DNA of 64,000 nucleotides from Micromonospora matsumotoense (GTDB taxonomy: Bacteria; Actinomycetota; Actinomycetes; Mycobacteriales; Micromonosporaceae), in NCBI RefSeq assembly GCF_900091525.1, contig NZ_FMCU01000001.1, positions 806,001 to 870,000 of the forward strand, written 5' to 3'. The position numbers were made by a program, and so were the translations under genes. The notes beneath the pieces are model-generated. The model was given only the letters and a program-made list of their open reading frames with translations, searched no databases and had not been told where the DNA came from. The first letter of the stretch is position 1; each line of letters opens with the position of its first letter. Shown one piece after another: positions 26,779-35,291 of the stretch.

Positions 26779-27408
26779 TCAGACCGGCTCGGATTGCGCC
26801 GGCCGGGTGATCGGGCCGACGTTGTGGGCGCGCAGGTGCCAGCCCCGGACGTCGTTGTGCCGCAGCTCGGTCCAGTGGCAGTTGGCCAGTGAGCCGACGC
26901 TGCGCAGCACCGAGTGGTCCCAGCCGAGCAGGTGACCGACGCCCTGCCGGGCCGCACCGCCGTGGGTGGCGACCACGACGGTGCCACCGTCGACCAGCTC
27001 GGCGGCGGCCAGCAGCGCCTCACCGACGCGCTTGCCGAGGTCGTCGAGGGATTCGATGCCCGCGCCCGGGTCCGGCTCGCCGGCCCGCCAGCGGGCGTGC
27101 TCGGTGGGGAACCGTGCGGCGGCGTCGGTCAGGGCGAGCCCCTGCCACTGGCCGAAGTGTCGTTCCCGCAGCCGGGTGTCGGGGCGTACCGGCTGGCCGG
27201 TCAGCTGGGCGAGCGCGGCGGCGGTGTCGGCGGCCCGGCGCAGGTCGGAGGCGACGACGACGTCCGGACGCAGCGCCGCGAGCAGCGGCGCGGCGGTCCG
27301 GGCCTGGTCCCGGCCGAGCTCGTTGAGCGGTACGTCGACCTGCCCCTGAACCCGGCCGGCAGCGTTCCAGTCGGTGTTGCCGTGCCGCCAGACGATCAGG
27401 CGGGTCAT
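26779..27408 (-). CDS. Histidine phosphatase superfamily protein
   Basis: 209-aa phosphoglycerate-mutase-like enzyme with the catalytic R-H-G at residues 8-10, followed by N-T-D-W-N, and a second basic/His segment V-A-T-H-G-G near the middle. Members act on small phosphoesters (phosphoglycerate, glucosyl-3-phosphoglycerate, cobalamin or RNase H-linked forms); the substrate is unknown. It overlaps rsfS by 4 bp, so it is coupled to ribosome-silencing-factor expression. Confidence 0.9.
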   Translation of the reverse strand: MTRLIVWRHGNTDWNAAGRVQGQVDVPLNELGRDQARTAAPLLAALRPDVVVASDLRRAADTAAALAQLTGQPVRPDTRLRERHFGQWQGLALTDAAARFPTEHARWRAGEPDPGAGIESLDDLGKRVGEALLAAAELVDGGTVVVATHGGAARQGVGHLLGWDHSVLRSVGSLANCHWTELRHNDVRGWHLRAHNVGPITRPAQSEPV

Positions 27409-27809
27409 TCGGCGGCGGAACCGGCGGCGTCGGCGTCGACCAGGTCACGGTCGACGAACGGCAGCTGCGGGCAGTCCTTCCAGAGCCGGTCGAGGGCGTA
27501 GAACTCGCGCTCCTCGGTGTGCTGGACGTGGACCACCATGTCGACGAAGTCGAGCAGCACCCAGCGGCCACCGCGCTCGCCCTCGCGGCGGAGCGGCTTG
27601 GCCTTCTCGGGCAGCTCCAACAGACGCTCCTCGATGGCATCGACGATGGCCATCACCTGGCGCTCGTTGGGCGCGGAGGCGACCAGGAACACGTCGGTGA
27701 TGGCGAGCTGCTCACCCACGTCGATGAGGACGATGTCCTGCGCCTTCTTGTCGGCCGCAGCCTGGGCGGCGGCCATCGCCAGCTCGTGAGCGCGTTCGGA
27801 AACTGTCAC
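27405..27809 (-). CDS. rsfS: Ribosome silencing factor RsfS
   Basis: 134 aa. RsfS binds L14 (uL14) and blocks subunit joining when nutrients run low. Typical motifs are visible: D-I-V-L-I-D-V, then L-A-I-T-D-V-F-L-V-A-S-A, and W-V-L-L-D-F-V-D-M-V-V-H. GTG 27809 has AAGGAGAACG upstream; the frame is open to 27851 but without a ribosome binding site. nadD-rsfS-phosphatase is a common actinobacterial operon. Confidence 0.95.
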   Translation of the reverse strand: MTVSERAHELAMAAAQAAADKKAQDIVLIDVGEQLAITDVFLVASAPNERQVMAIVDAIEERLLELPEKAKPLRREGERGGRWVLLDFVDMVVHVQHTEEREFYALDRLWKDCPQLPFVDRDLVDADAAGSAAE

Positions 27810-27919
27810 CGTTCTCCTTCGATCAACCGTGCGACCCACCAAGCGTCTCACACCTGGCGCAGCGACGACTTGTCAGTTCTGGCCGGTTACCGGGACGAAC
27901 TGGCTGTTACCGGACGGGA

Positions 27920-28516
27920 TCACTGCTGGTAGAGCCGCCGTTTCGCGATGTACTGCACCACACCGTCGGGCACCAGATACCAGACCGGCTCGCCCCGACC
28001 GACCCGGTCGCGGCAGTTGGTCGAGGAGATCGCCATCGCGGGCACCTGCACCAGGCTGACCGTGTCGGCGGGCAGGTGCTCGTCGGTCAGCGCGAAGCCG
28101 GGCCGGGTGACCCCGATGAAGTGGGCCAGCGCGAAGATCTCGTCCAGGTCCTTCCAGGAGAGGATGCGCTCCAGCGCGTCCGCGCCGGTGATGAAGTGCA
28201 GCTGCGCCTTCGGGCCGTACTCGTGGTGCAGGTCACGGAGGGTGTCGACGGTGTAGGTGGGGCCCCCACGGTCGATGTCGACCCGGCTGACCTGGAAGCG
28301 CGGGTTGGACGCGGTGGCGATGACCGTCATCAGGTAACGGTCCTCGGCCGGGCTGACCGGGGTGTCCGCCTTCTGCCACGGCTCACCGGTCGGCACGAAG
28401 ACCACCTCGTCCAGGCCGAACCGGTCCGCCACCTCGCTGGCCGCCACGAGGTGGCCGTGATGGATCGGGTCGAAGGTGCCGCCCATGATGCCGATCCGCC
28501 GGATGTCTTCCTCCAC
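27920..28516 (-). CDS. nadD: Nicotinate-nucleotide adenylyltransferase
   Basis: 198-aa NadD that makes deamido-NAD from nicotinate mononucleotide and ATP. It has the nucleotidyltransferase motif [11 protein letters not shown] (residues 12-22) and the C-terminal I-S-S-T-N-C-R (normally ISSTxxR). The GTG start lies 6 nt after a TACGAT box (leaderless). In many actinobacteria proB-proA separate obgE from nadD; here pepN and accessory genes occupy that space. Confidence 0.95.
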   Translation of the reverse strand: MEEDIRRIGIMGGTFDPIHHGHLVAASEVADRFGLDEVVFVPTGEPWQKADTPVSPAEDRYLMTVIATASNPRFQVSRVDIDRGGPTYTVDTLRDLHHEYGPKAQLHFITGADALERILSWKDLDEIFALAHFIGVTRPGFALTDEHLPADTVSLVQVPAMAISSTNCRDRVGRGEPVWYLVPDGVVQYIAKRRLYQQ

Positions 28517-28522
28517 CCGATG

Positions 28523-28528
28523 ATCGTA
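28523..28528 (-). promoter_or_regulatory. Leaderless -10 box for nadD
   Basis: TACGAT, 6 nt before the GTG at 28516. Confidence 0.5.
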
Positions 28529-28573
28529 GGCCGCCCCGCGCCGGGCCCGCCGGGGCCCGGCGCGGACCGACCG

Positions 28574-31090
28574 TCAGGCGGCGGCAGCCGCGACCGCCGT
28601 CCGGGCGACCAGGGCCCGACGCAGGTCGTCGGCGGCGTCGACGACGGTCCGGCGCAGCCCGGGAGTGAGGTCGTCGCGGGCGAGCAGGGCCGCGGCCGAG
28701 TCCAGGGTGGGCTGGGCCACGGCGTACCGGGGGAAGGCCAGCCGGGCGACCCGTTCGGCCACCCAGGCGGTACGCCGCCGTGCCGCCGCCGGCATCTCGG
28801 TGAAGTACCGGTCGACGTAGATGCCGGTCAGCTCGGCCTGCTCCGGTTGCCAGAACCCTTCGGCCGCCGCCTCGACGAGCCGGTTGGAGCGGGTGGTGTC
28901 CCGGGTGATGATCTCCCAGGCGGCGTCCTTCGCGGCCACCTCGGGCCGGGCCGCCCGGCACCGGGCCGCCCGCTCGGCACCGGTGGCGCTGGGATCGGCC
29001 GACGCCTCGGCGGCGATCTCGGTCTCGCCGGCCGCGCCCAGCACCACCAGCCGGCGCAGCAGCGCCCAGCGCAGCTCGGCGTCGACCGCCAGCCCGTCGG
29101 GCACCTCCCGGCCGACGAGCCACCCGGCCAGCAGGTCGGCGTCGGCGGTGGCCGAGAGCAGCCCACGCGCGGCGGCCAGTTGCAGCGAACCGCCGGCCGG
29201 GGCCGCGGCGAGCAACGTGGCGCAGGCCTCGGCCGTCCGCAGCAGCGCGGCGTCCCGGGCGAGCGGGTCGAGATAGCGGTCGACCAGGTTGCGGCTGCGG
29301 GCGAGCACGCTCTCCGCGACGGCCACCTCGGTCTCGGTGGGCAGGGCCACCGTCAACAACGACACCACCGCCGACACCGGCCGCTCGCCGTCGGTCGCCG
29401 CGTCCAGCGACTCCTCCCAGAGCAGGGCGCGGGCCAACGGGTCGGTGAGTCCGGGCAGCACGGTGCCGACCGCGTCCGCCGACGCCGGGTCGAGCCGGAT
29501 CTTGGCGAAGGTGAGGTCGCCGTCGTTGGGCAGGAGCAGACCCTCGGCGACCCGTCCGGTCAGCGCGGGCAGCGCGGTGCGCCCCCGGTCGGCGGCCGGG
29601 TCGAGATCGACCTCGATCCGTTCGGCCGGGCCGTCGGGCAGGTACCGGGCGACGGCGATCCGGTGCGGACGCAGCACCGGGTACTCCTGCGGCGCGGTCT
29701 GCACCACCGCCGCCGAGGCCCACCGGCCGTCGGCGTCCACCGAGATCTCCGTGCGCAGCGTGTTGACCTGCGGTTGGCGCAACCAGCGGGCGGCCCAGTC
29801 GGTGAGGTCGCGCCCGCTGGCGGCGCTGAGATTGGCGAGCAGGTCGGCCAGGGTGGCGTTGCCGAAGCGGTGGGCGGCGAAGTGCCGGTTGAGCCCGGCC
29901 AGGAAGGCGTCGTCGCCGAGCCAGGCGACGAGCTGGCGGAGCACGCTGGCGCCCTTGGCGTACGAGATGCCGTCGAAGTTGAGCAGGGCCTGGGCGGCGT
30001 CGGCGACCTCCTCCGGGGCGACCGGGTGGGTGGACGGGCGCTGGTCGGCGGCGTACCCCCAGGCCTTGCGGCGGATCGCGAAGGTCGTCCAGGCCCCGTC
30101 GAACCGGGTCGCCTCGGCGGTGACCCGGGTGCCCAGGTACTCGGCGAAGGACTCGTTCAGCCACAGGTCGTCCCACCAGCGCATGGTGACCAGGTCACCG
30201 AACCACATGTGGGCCATCTCGTGGGCGATGGTGGTGGCCCGCTGCTCCCGCTCGCTGTCGGTGACCGCCGACCGGAAGACGTCGTCGTCGCGGATGGTCA
30301 CCAGGCCCGGGTTCTCCATCGCCCCGGCGTTGAACTCCGGCACGAACGCCTGGTCGTACTTGACGAACGGGTAGGGCTCGGCGAAGAGCTGGTGGAAGCG
30401 GTCCAGGCACTGCCTGGTGACGGTGAGGATCTCGTCCAGGTCGGCGTCGAGGTGGGTGGCCAACGACTGCCGGCAGTAGACGCCGAGCGGGATGCCGTCG
30501 TGGCTGTCCCGGCGTACGTGCCAGGGGCCGGCGATCAGGGTGACGAAATAGCTGGCCAGCGGCGCGGTGGGGGCGAACTCCCAACGGCCCGGGGCCGGGT
30601 TGGCGGCGAGCGGGCCGTTGGCGGCGACCGTCCACTGCGGTGGCGCGGTCACCGCGAGGGTCACCGGGGCCTTGAGGTCGGGCTGGTCGAAGGCGGCGAA
30701 GATGCGCGGCGCCTCGTCCAGGAACGACATCGCGTAGAGGTATGTCGCTCCGTCGGCCGGGTCGACAAAGCGGTGCATCCCCTCACCGGTGTTGGAGTAC
30801 GCCATCTCGGCGGTGACCGTGAGGGTGTTCTCCGCCGCCAGTCCGGTGAGTGGGAAACGGCCGTCGGTGAGGGCTGCCGGGTCCAGCTCCCGGTCGTTGA
30901 GGCGGACCGCCTCCAGGGTCGCGGGCTTGACCTCGACAAAGGTCTCGGCACCGGCGGTGGCCCGGAACCGGATGATGGTCGTCGACCGGAAGCGTTCCTC
31001 GCCGCCGGTCAGATCGAGGTCCACCTGATAGGACTCGACATCGATCAGTGCGCGACGCGCGGTCGCCTCTACACGGGTCAGGCTCGGCAT
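28574..31090 (-). CDS. pepN: Aminopeptidase N (M1 family)
   Basis: 838-aa zinc aminopeptidase. The exopeptidase motif G-A-M-E-N is at residues 256-260, the zinc site H-E-M-A-H at 290-294, with Glu313 as third ligand in N-E-S-F-A-E-Y. The C-terminal half is the ERAP1-like helical domain. Length is typical for actinobacterial PepN. It follows the divergent DUF397 gene by 66 bp and is upstream of nadD. A ribosome binding site AGGA with a 7-nt gap precedes ATG 31090. Confidence 0.95.
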   Translation of the reverse strand: MPSLTRVEATARRALIDVESYQVDLDLTGGEERFRSTTIIRFRATAGAETFVEVKPATLEAVRLNDRELDPAALTDGRFPLTGLAAENTLTVTAEMAYSNTGEGMHRFVDPADGATYLYAMSFLDEAPRIFAAFDQPDLKAPVTLAVTAPPQWTVAANGPLAANPAPGRWEFAPTAPLASYFVTLIAGPWHVRRDSHDGIPLGVYCRQSLATHLDADLDEILTVTRQCLDRFHQLFAEPYPFVKYDQAFVPEFNAGAMENPGLVTIRDDDVFRSAVTDSEREQRATTIAHEMAHMWFGDLVTMRWWDDLWLNESFAEYLGTRVTAEATRFDGAWTTFAIRRKAWGYAADQRPSTHPVAPEEVADAAQALLNFDGISYAKGASVLRQLVAWLGDDAFLAGLNRHFAAHRFGNATLADLLANLSAASGRDLTDWAARWLRQPQVNTLRTEISVDADGRWASAAVVQTAPQEYPVLRPHRIAVARYLPDGPAERIEVDLDPAADRGRTALPALTGRVAEGLLLPNDGDLTFAKIRLDPASADAVGTVLPGLTDPLARALLWEESLDAATDGERPVSAVVSLLTVALPTETEVAVAESVLARSRNLVDRYLDPLARDAALLRTAEACATLLAAAPAGGSLQLAAARGLLSATADADLLAGWLVGREVPDGLAVDAELRWALLRRLVVLGAAGETEIAAEASADPSATGAERAARCRAARPEVAAKDAAWEIITRDTTRSNRLVEAAAEGFWQPEQAELTGIYVDRYFTEMPAAARRRTAWVAERVARLAFPRYAVAQPTLDSAAALLARDDLTPGLRRTVVDAADDLRRALVARTAVAAAAA

Positions 31091-31156
31091 CCGCTTATCC
31101 TGCCCGACGGGGGAGCCGGCCGGGCTTCCCTTACGCGTGGCAATGGAGGATCAACA

Positions 31157-31375
31157 ATGGGTCAGCACCCCAAGGGCGACTTCGACCTGTCCCGGGCGGT
31201 CTGGCAGCGAGCCGAGGGAGACACCTCCGACAGCGCGGTCGAGGTGGCCTTCGTGGACGACCTGATCGGGATGCGCAACTCGGCCGAGCCGGACGGTCCG
31301 GTGCTGGTCTTCACCCAGGCCGAGTGGGACGCGTTCGTCGCGGGCGCCCAGGACGGCGAGTTCGACCTGGACTGA
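31157..31375 (+). CDS. DUF397 domain protein
   Basis: 72-aa protein with the DUF397 layout: W-Q-R (for the usual W-R-K/R-S), V-E-V-A-F, then R-N-S and V-L-V-F-T-Q-A-E-W-D-A-F at the C-terminal half. Such proteins often pair with XRE/helix-turn-helix regulators, but none is adjacent. ATG with a GGAGG-(7 nt) ribosome binding site. It lies divergent from pepN and convergent with the next gene; 31376-31488 holds nothing recognisable. Confidence 0.9.
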   Translation: MGQHPKGDFDLSRAVWQRAEGDTSDSAVEVAFVDDLIGMRNSAEPDGPVLVFTQAEWDAFVAGAQDGEFDLD

Positions 31376-31488
31376 GCGCCGGACGTCGACCCCCGGGCGG
31401 TACGCGGCGAGACGCCCTACCCCCCGGGGGACACCAGGCCGGCCGACGGCCACCGCGCCGGCCGGTCGACCGGCCCCGGGACGACGAC

Positions 31489-31881
31489 TCACCCGTCCCC
31501 CTCGCCCCAGCCCAACCCGCCCGGCCCGGGTGCGTGGTGGAACCCCGGGTGGCCGGCGACGTCGGCGCAGCGCTCGTCGTCCGGGCCGACGGCGGCACAG
31601 AAGAGCCGCTCCGCGGCCCGCCAGGAATCGGCCGGGGACAGGGCGACCGAGGCCAGCACCAGCTCCGGACGGAGCAGGCTCAGCGCCTCCGCGTACGCCA
31701 CCGCCAGCTCACGGGCCTGCTCCGGGCCGTCGGCGGCGAAGCCCAGGTGAACGGTGAAGTGTCGGGGTGGCCGGCGGGGTCGCAGGATCAGCGGTTGCTC
31801 CGGCGGACGGACCCCGACCGACCCACCGGGCGGGTCGGCCATCCGTCGCTGACGCCAGTACGGCGGTGTGTTCTCCCGCAT
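31489..31881 (-). CDS. Hypothetical protein
   Basis: 130 aa, not recognised. The middle contains F-T-V-H-L-G-F-A-A and A-L-S-L-L-R-P-E-L-V-L-A-S-V-A-L-S, an alternating strand-helix pattern, then F-C-A-A-V-G-P-D-D-E-R-C-A-D-V-A and a His/Gly-rich tail. ATG 31881 has GGGGAGGA upstream. The frame is open further to 32385 but overlaps the divergent P450 gene there. Codon use is like its neighbours. Confidence 0.65.
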   Translation of the reverse strand: MRENTPPYWRQRRMADPPGGSVGVRPPEQPLILRPRRPPRHFTVHLGFAADGPEQARELAVAYAEALSLLRPELVLASVALSPADSWRAAERLFCAAVGPDDERCADVAGHPGFHHAPGPGGLGWGEGDG

Positions 31882-32112
31882 CCGGTCCTCCCCGTCGTCG
31901 ACGCACGACCACCTGCGGTGGTCCTGCCGACGAGCCAACCAGGTTTCCGGCGTCCCGGGAGGGGCCAGCGGTCGCCTGACTGCTGGCCCACATCCGGCCG
32001 ACCGCCCCCGGCACCGGGCCCACACAGGGGGATTCAATACCCCAAAACCGGGTAGAACCCCCACGGCCGACCAGCCGGGTCCGCCCACCGTCACTGCGTC
32101 AGGAGAAGCCAG

Positions 32113-33360
32113 ATGGCCACCACCCCGGCCGACCGCAGCCCGGAGAGCACGCTGGCGTTCTTCCGCGAGGGCTACCGGTTCATCAGCACCCGGTGCGAGC
32201 GCTACGACACCGACATCTTCACCGCGCGGCTGCTGCTGGAACAAACGATCTTCCTGCGCGGGCGGGAGGCGGCGGAGCTCTTCTATGACACCGAACGGTT
32301 CCGGCGGGCCGGCGCGGCACCCAAGCGGGGCCAGCGGACGCTGACCGGGCAGGGCGGGGTGCAGGGGTTGGACGGCGCGGCCCACGCCGACCGCAAGGCC
32401 ATGTTCATGTCGATCATGACCCCCTCGGCCGTCGCGCGACTCGGCCAGCTCTTCGCCGACCAGTGGCGCAGCCGACTGGCGGGCTGGGGCGGGACCGGCC
32501 CGGTGGTGCTGCGCGACGAGGTCGGCCCGCTGCTGCTACGGGCCGTCTGCGCCTGGGCGGGAGTGCCGCTGCCGGAGAGTGAGGTCGTCCGGCGCAACGC
32601 CCAGATGCAGGCCATGATCGACGGACCGGCCGCGCTGGGGCCCCGGCACTGGCGTGGTCTGCGCGGACGCCTGCGGGCCGAGCGCTGGATCGCCGACGTG
32701 GTGGAGCGGGTCCGGACCGGCACCCTGCCCGCACCCGCCGGAAGCGCGCTCGCGGTCATCGCCGAGCACCGGGACGCCGACGGGCGGCTGCTCCCCCGCC
32801 GGGTCGCCGCGGTGGAACTGATCAACGTGCTGCGCCCCACCGTGGCCGTCGACCGGTACGTGGTCTTCGCCGCCCTGGCCCTGCACGACCACCCGGCCTG
32901 GCGGGACCGGGTCCGCACCGGCGACGAACCGACCGAGTGGTTCGTCCAGGAGGTCCGCCGCTACTACCCGTTCTTCCCGGTCGCCTTCGCCCGGGTGCGG
33001 CACTCCTTCGAGTGGCAGGGGCACCACTTCCCGAAGGGCCGCCGGGTGCTGCTCGACCTGTACGGCACCAACCACCACCCGCGGCTCTGGGCCGAGCCGG
33101 AGCAGTTCCACCCGGAGCGGTTCGCCGGTTGGCGCGACGACCCGTACGGTTTCGTGCCGCAGGGCGGGGGCAGCCACCTGGGCGGTCACCGCTGCGCCGG
33201 GGAGTGGATCACCATCGAGCTGATGAAGCAGGCGGTCGGCCTGCTGGCCGGGGCGATGGACTACCAGGTGCCCCCGCAGGATCTGGCCCTGAACCTGTCC
33301 CGGGTGCCGACCCTGCCGCCCAGCGGCTTCGTGCTCACCGGCGTGCGCCGGGCCGGCTGA
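32113..33360 (+). CDS. CYP152 family cytochrome P450 (fatty acid peroxygenase)
   Basis: 415-aa P450 closely resembling the CYP152 group (Bacillus P450-BSbeta, Sphingomonas P450-SPalpha). Established marks of H2O2-driven fatty-acid hydroxylases are present: R-P at 241-242 in the I helix in place of the usual acid-alcohol pair, Gln84 in G-V-Q-G-L-D-G (the residue is His in OleT decarboxylases), and heme-ligand Cys361 in G-G-H-R-C-A-G-E. The conserved V-R-R-Y-Y-P-F and D-L-Y-G-T-N-H segments match too. It should hydroxylate fatty acids at alpha or beta carbons without a redox partner. ATG with AGGAGAAG upstream; no ferredoxin gene is nearby, which fits. Confidence 0.93.
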   Translation: MATTPADRSPESTLAFFREGYRFISTRCERYDTDIFTARLLLEQTIFLRGREAAELFYDTERFRRAGAAPKRGQRTLTGQGGVQGLDGAAHADRKAMFMSIMTPSAVARLGQLFADQWRSRLAGWGGTGPVVLRDEVGPLLLRAVCAWAGVPLPESEVVRRNAQMQAMIDGPAALGPRHWRGLRGRLRAERWIADVVERVRTGTLPAPAGSALAVIAEHRDADGRLLPRRVAAVELINVLRPTVAVDRYVVFAALALHDHPAWRDRVRTGDEPTEWFVQEVRRYYPFFPVAFARVRHSFEWQGHHFPKGRRVLLDLYGTNHHPRLWAEPEQFHPERFAGWRDDPYGFVPQGGGSHLGGHRCAGEWITIELMKQAVGLLAGAMDYQVPPQDLALNLSRVPTLPPSGFVLTGVRRAG

Positions 33361-33412
33361 CCCGTCCCCCGCACCGGGGCCACCGGGCGTCGGCGTCCGA
33401 CGGGCCGCCGCC

Positions 33413-33424
33413 CTGACCGGTCAG
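33413..33424. promoter_or_regulatory. Palindrome between P450 and the small reading frame
   Basis: CTGACCGGTCAG, a perfect 12-bp palindrome in the 168-bp gap. It could be a regulator site or the remains of a hairpin terminator. Confidence 0.35.
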
Positions 33425-33528
33425 CCCGGGGACGGGCACTCTGCCACCCGCGTCGAGGGCCGGAAACTGCGCGGTTTGGTCGGGCAGCGGCGGGGGATGT
33501 TCGGGAACCATCATCACCGGGAGGACCC

Positions 33529-33615
33529 TTGCCCGACACCACCACCGGCCGGGACCACCGTGCCGTCCGCCGTCGCGACCGTCGTGCCGTCGCCCGCCGG
33601 ACGGAGCGAGGGTGA
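33529..33615 (+). CDS. 28-codon reading frame coupled to the glycosyltransferase
   Basis: TTG start preceded by GGGAGGACCC, 28 codons, ending in TGA that overlaps the next GTG by 4 bp (GTGA). The predicted peptide begins M-P-D-T-T-T-G-R-D-H and is then very rich in Arg (R-R-R-D-R-R). It may be a leader or coupling peptide rather than a functional protein. Third codon positions are mostly G/C, but there are four CGT codons. Confidence 0.4.
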   Translation: MPDTTTGRDHRAVRRRDRRAVARRTERG

Positions 33616-34694
33616 GCGCCCCCGCCGGGTCCGCGCGACCGGCCCCGGCCGGGTCCCGCCTAGGCGCCCCGCCCCGATTCCCCGTCGAGTACGTCCTGCC
33701 GCTGTGCCGGGCCGACGACGACGGCCCGGACGAGCTGACCGGCTACCTGCGCGCGCTGTGCCGGCTGGTCGACGTGACCGTGGTCGACGGCTCACCACCG
33801 CAGGTGTACGCCCGGCACGCCGCCCGCTGGCACGGCCTGCTGCGCCACCTGCCACCCGATCCGACGGTGCACGGGGTCAACGGCAAGGTACGCGGGGTGC
33901 TGACCGGGGTGGCGGCGGCGCGGCACGAACACGTGGTGATCGCCGACGACGACGTCCGGTACGACGAGGCGGGGCTGCGGGCGGTGCACCGGTTGCTGGA
34001 CACCGCCGACCTGGTCCGCCCGCAGAACTACTTCGACCCGCTGCCCTGGCACGCCTGGTGGGACACCGGCCGGACCCTGCTCAACCGGGCGTTCGGCGCG
34101 GACTGGCCGGGCACCCTGGCGGTGCGGCGCAGCACCTTCCGGGCGATGGGCGGCTACGACCCGGACGTGCTCTTCGAGAACCTGGAACTGGTGCGCACCG
34201 TCCGGGCGTACGGCGGGACCGAGGCGAGCCCCGCCTGGCTCTACGTACGACGGTTGCCGCCCAGCGCGGCGCACTTCCGGGGCCAGCGGGTCCGCCAGGC
34301 GTACGACGACCTGGCCCAGCCGGCGCGGCTGCTGGTCGCGCTGGCGGTGCTGCCCGGGGTGCTGGCCGCGGTGGTGGCCCGCCGGCCGGGACTGCTGGCC
34401 GTCGGCGCGGCCGGCGCGGTGGCCGTGGCGGAGGTCGGCCGGCGACGGGCCGGCGGACCGGCGGTGTTCCCCCCGGCCACCGCGCTGGCCGCACCGTTCT
34501 GGCTGCTCGAACGCGGGGTCTGCGGCTGGCTCGCACTGGCCCGTCGGGTGGGTCGCGGCGGGGTCCGCTACGCCGGTCGGCGGGTCCGTCGACCGGCCCA
34601 CTCGGTCCGGGCGCTGCGTCGCCGGCTGACCCCGGCCGAGCCCAGCGACCTGAGCAGGTGGATCCGGGCCGACCCGACCACCCGGGGCCGCTGA
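33612..34694 (+). CDS. Glycosyltransferase, GT2-like
   Basis: 360-aa protein with a GT-A fold start (F-P-V-E-Y-V-L-P-L-C) and D-D-D at residues 112-114 in V-I-A-D-D-D-V-R-Y-D, as in GT2 enzymes. The acceptor half includes F-R-A-M-G-G-Y-D-P-D and E-N-L-E-L-V. Two hydrophobic helices near residues 239-290 suggest membrane association. The donor and acceptor are unknown. The GTG start has GGAG 7 nt upstream and overlaps the preceding small reading frame. Confidence 0.82.
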   Translation: MSAPAGSARPAPAGSRLGAPPRFPVEYVLPLCRADDDGPDELTGYLRALCRLVDVTVVDGSPPQVYARHAARWHGLLRHLPPDPTVHGVNGKVRGVLTGVAAARHEHVVIADDDVRYDEAGLRAVHRLLDTADLVRPQNYFDPLPWHAWWDTGRTLLNRAFGADWPGTLAVRRSTFRAMGGYDPDVLFENLELVRTVRAYGGTEASPAWLYVRRLPPSAAHFRGQRVRQAYDDLAQPARLLVALAVLPGVLAAVVARRPGLLAVGAAGAVAVAEVGRRRAGGPAVFPPATALAAPFWLLERGVCGWLALARRVGRGGVRYAGRRVRRPAHSVRALRRRLTPAEPSDLSRWIRADPTTRGR

Positions 34695-34771
34695 CCGGCG
34701 AGAACGCCACCGGCTCACGGCCACCTGGGTCGATCCGCTCGCCGACGCCACCCTGTCGCGGGCCGTCCCCT

Positions 34772-35221
34772 TCAGGCCGCCACCGGCAGCCGCTTGGCGA
34801 AGCACACGCTGTACGGGTTGTCGACGTACTCGCCGTAGACCGGGATCGGCTGGTAGCCGCCGGAGGTGTAGAGGCCGATCGCGGCCGGCAGGTAGCTGCC
34901 CGTCTCCAGGCAGAGCACCGAGTGGCCCTGCTGGAACGCCAACTCCTCCAGCGCGCTGAGCAACTGCCGGGCGATCCCGCGCCCCCGGTAGGCCGGGCGG
35001 ACGTACATCCGCTTCAGCTCACCGGTGTCCGCGTCGAGGGGCTGGACGCCACCGCAGGCGACCACCCGGCCGCCGTCCACCACCACCAGGTAGCGGATGC
35101 CGTCGTGGACCACCGTGGCCTGCCCGTCCAGCCCGCCGTCGGCCACGCGCAGCTCCCGCTGCTGGGCGGCGACCAACGCGTCGACCTCCGGGTCGGTGGC
35201 GGGACGGGACTCGATCAGCAT
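34772..35221 (-). CDS. GNAT family N-acetyltransferase
   Basis: 149-aa acetyl-CoA-dependent acetyltransferase. The CoA-binding motif R-G-R-G-I-A-R-Q-L-L follows L-K-R-M-Y-V-R-P, and Y-T-S-G-G-Y near the end is typical. The substrate is unknown. TAGCGT 6 nt before ATG 35221 marks a leaderless start; a GTG at 35224 is less likely. Confidence 0.88.
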   Translation of the reverse strand: MLIESRPATDPEVDALVAAQQRELRVADGGLDGQATVVHDGIRYLVVVDGGRVVACGGVQPLDADTGELKRMYVRPAYRGRGIARQLLSALEELAFQQGHSVLCLETGSYLPAAIGLYTSGGYQPIPVYGEYVDNPYSVCFAKRLPVAA

Positions 35222-35227
35222 CACCCC

Positions 35228-35233
35228 ACGCTA
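35228..35233 (-). promoter_or_regulatory. Leaderless -10 box for the GNAT gene
   Basis: TAGCGT, 6 nt before the ATG at 35221. Confidence 0.5.
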
Positions 35234-35291
35234 GGCCGGGTCCGTTTCCCGGAGGTTTCCGGAAAACGACCCGGACCCGACCGGTACGGGG

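Noticed and set aside
32113..34694. Secondary-metabolite gene cluster
   Set aside because: One P450 and one glycosyltransferase without a backbone enzyme, carrier protein or pathway regulator do not define a cluster.
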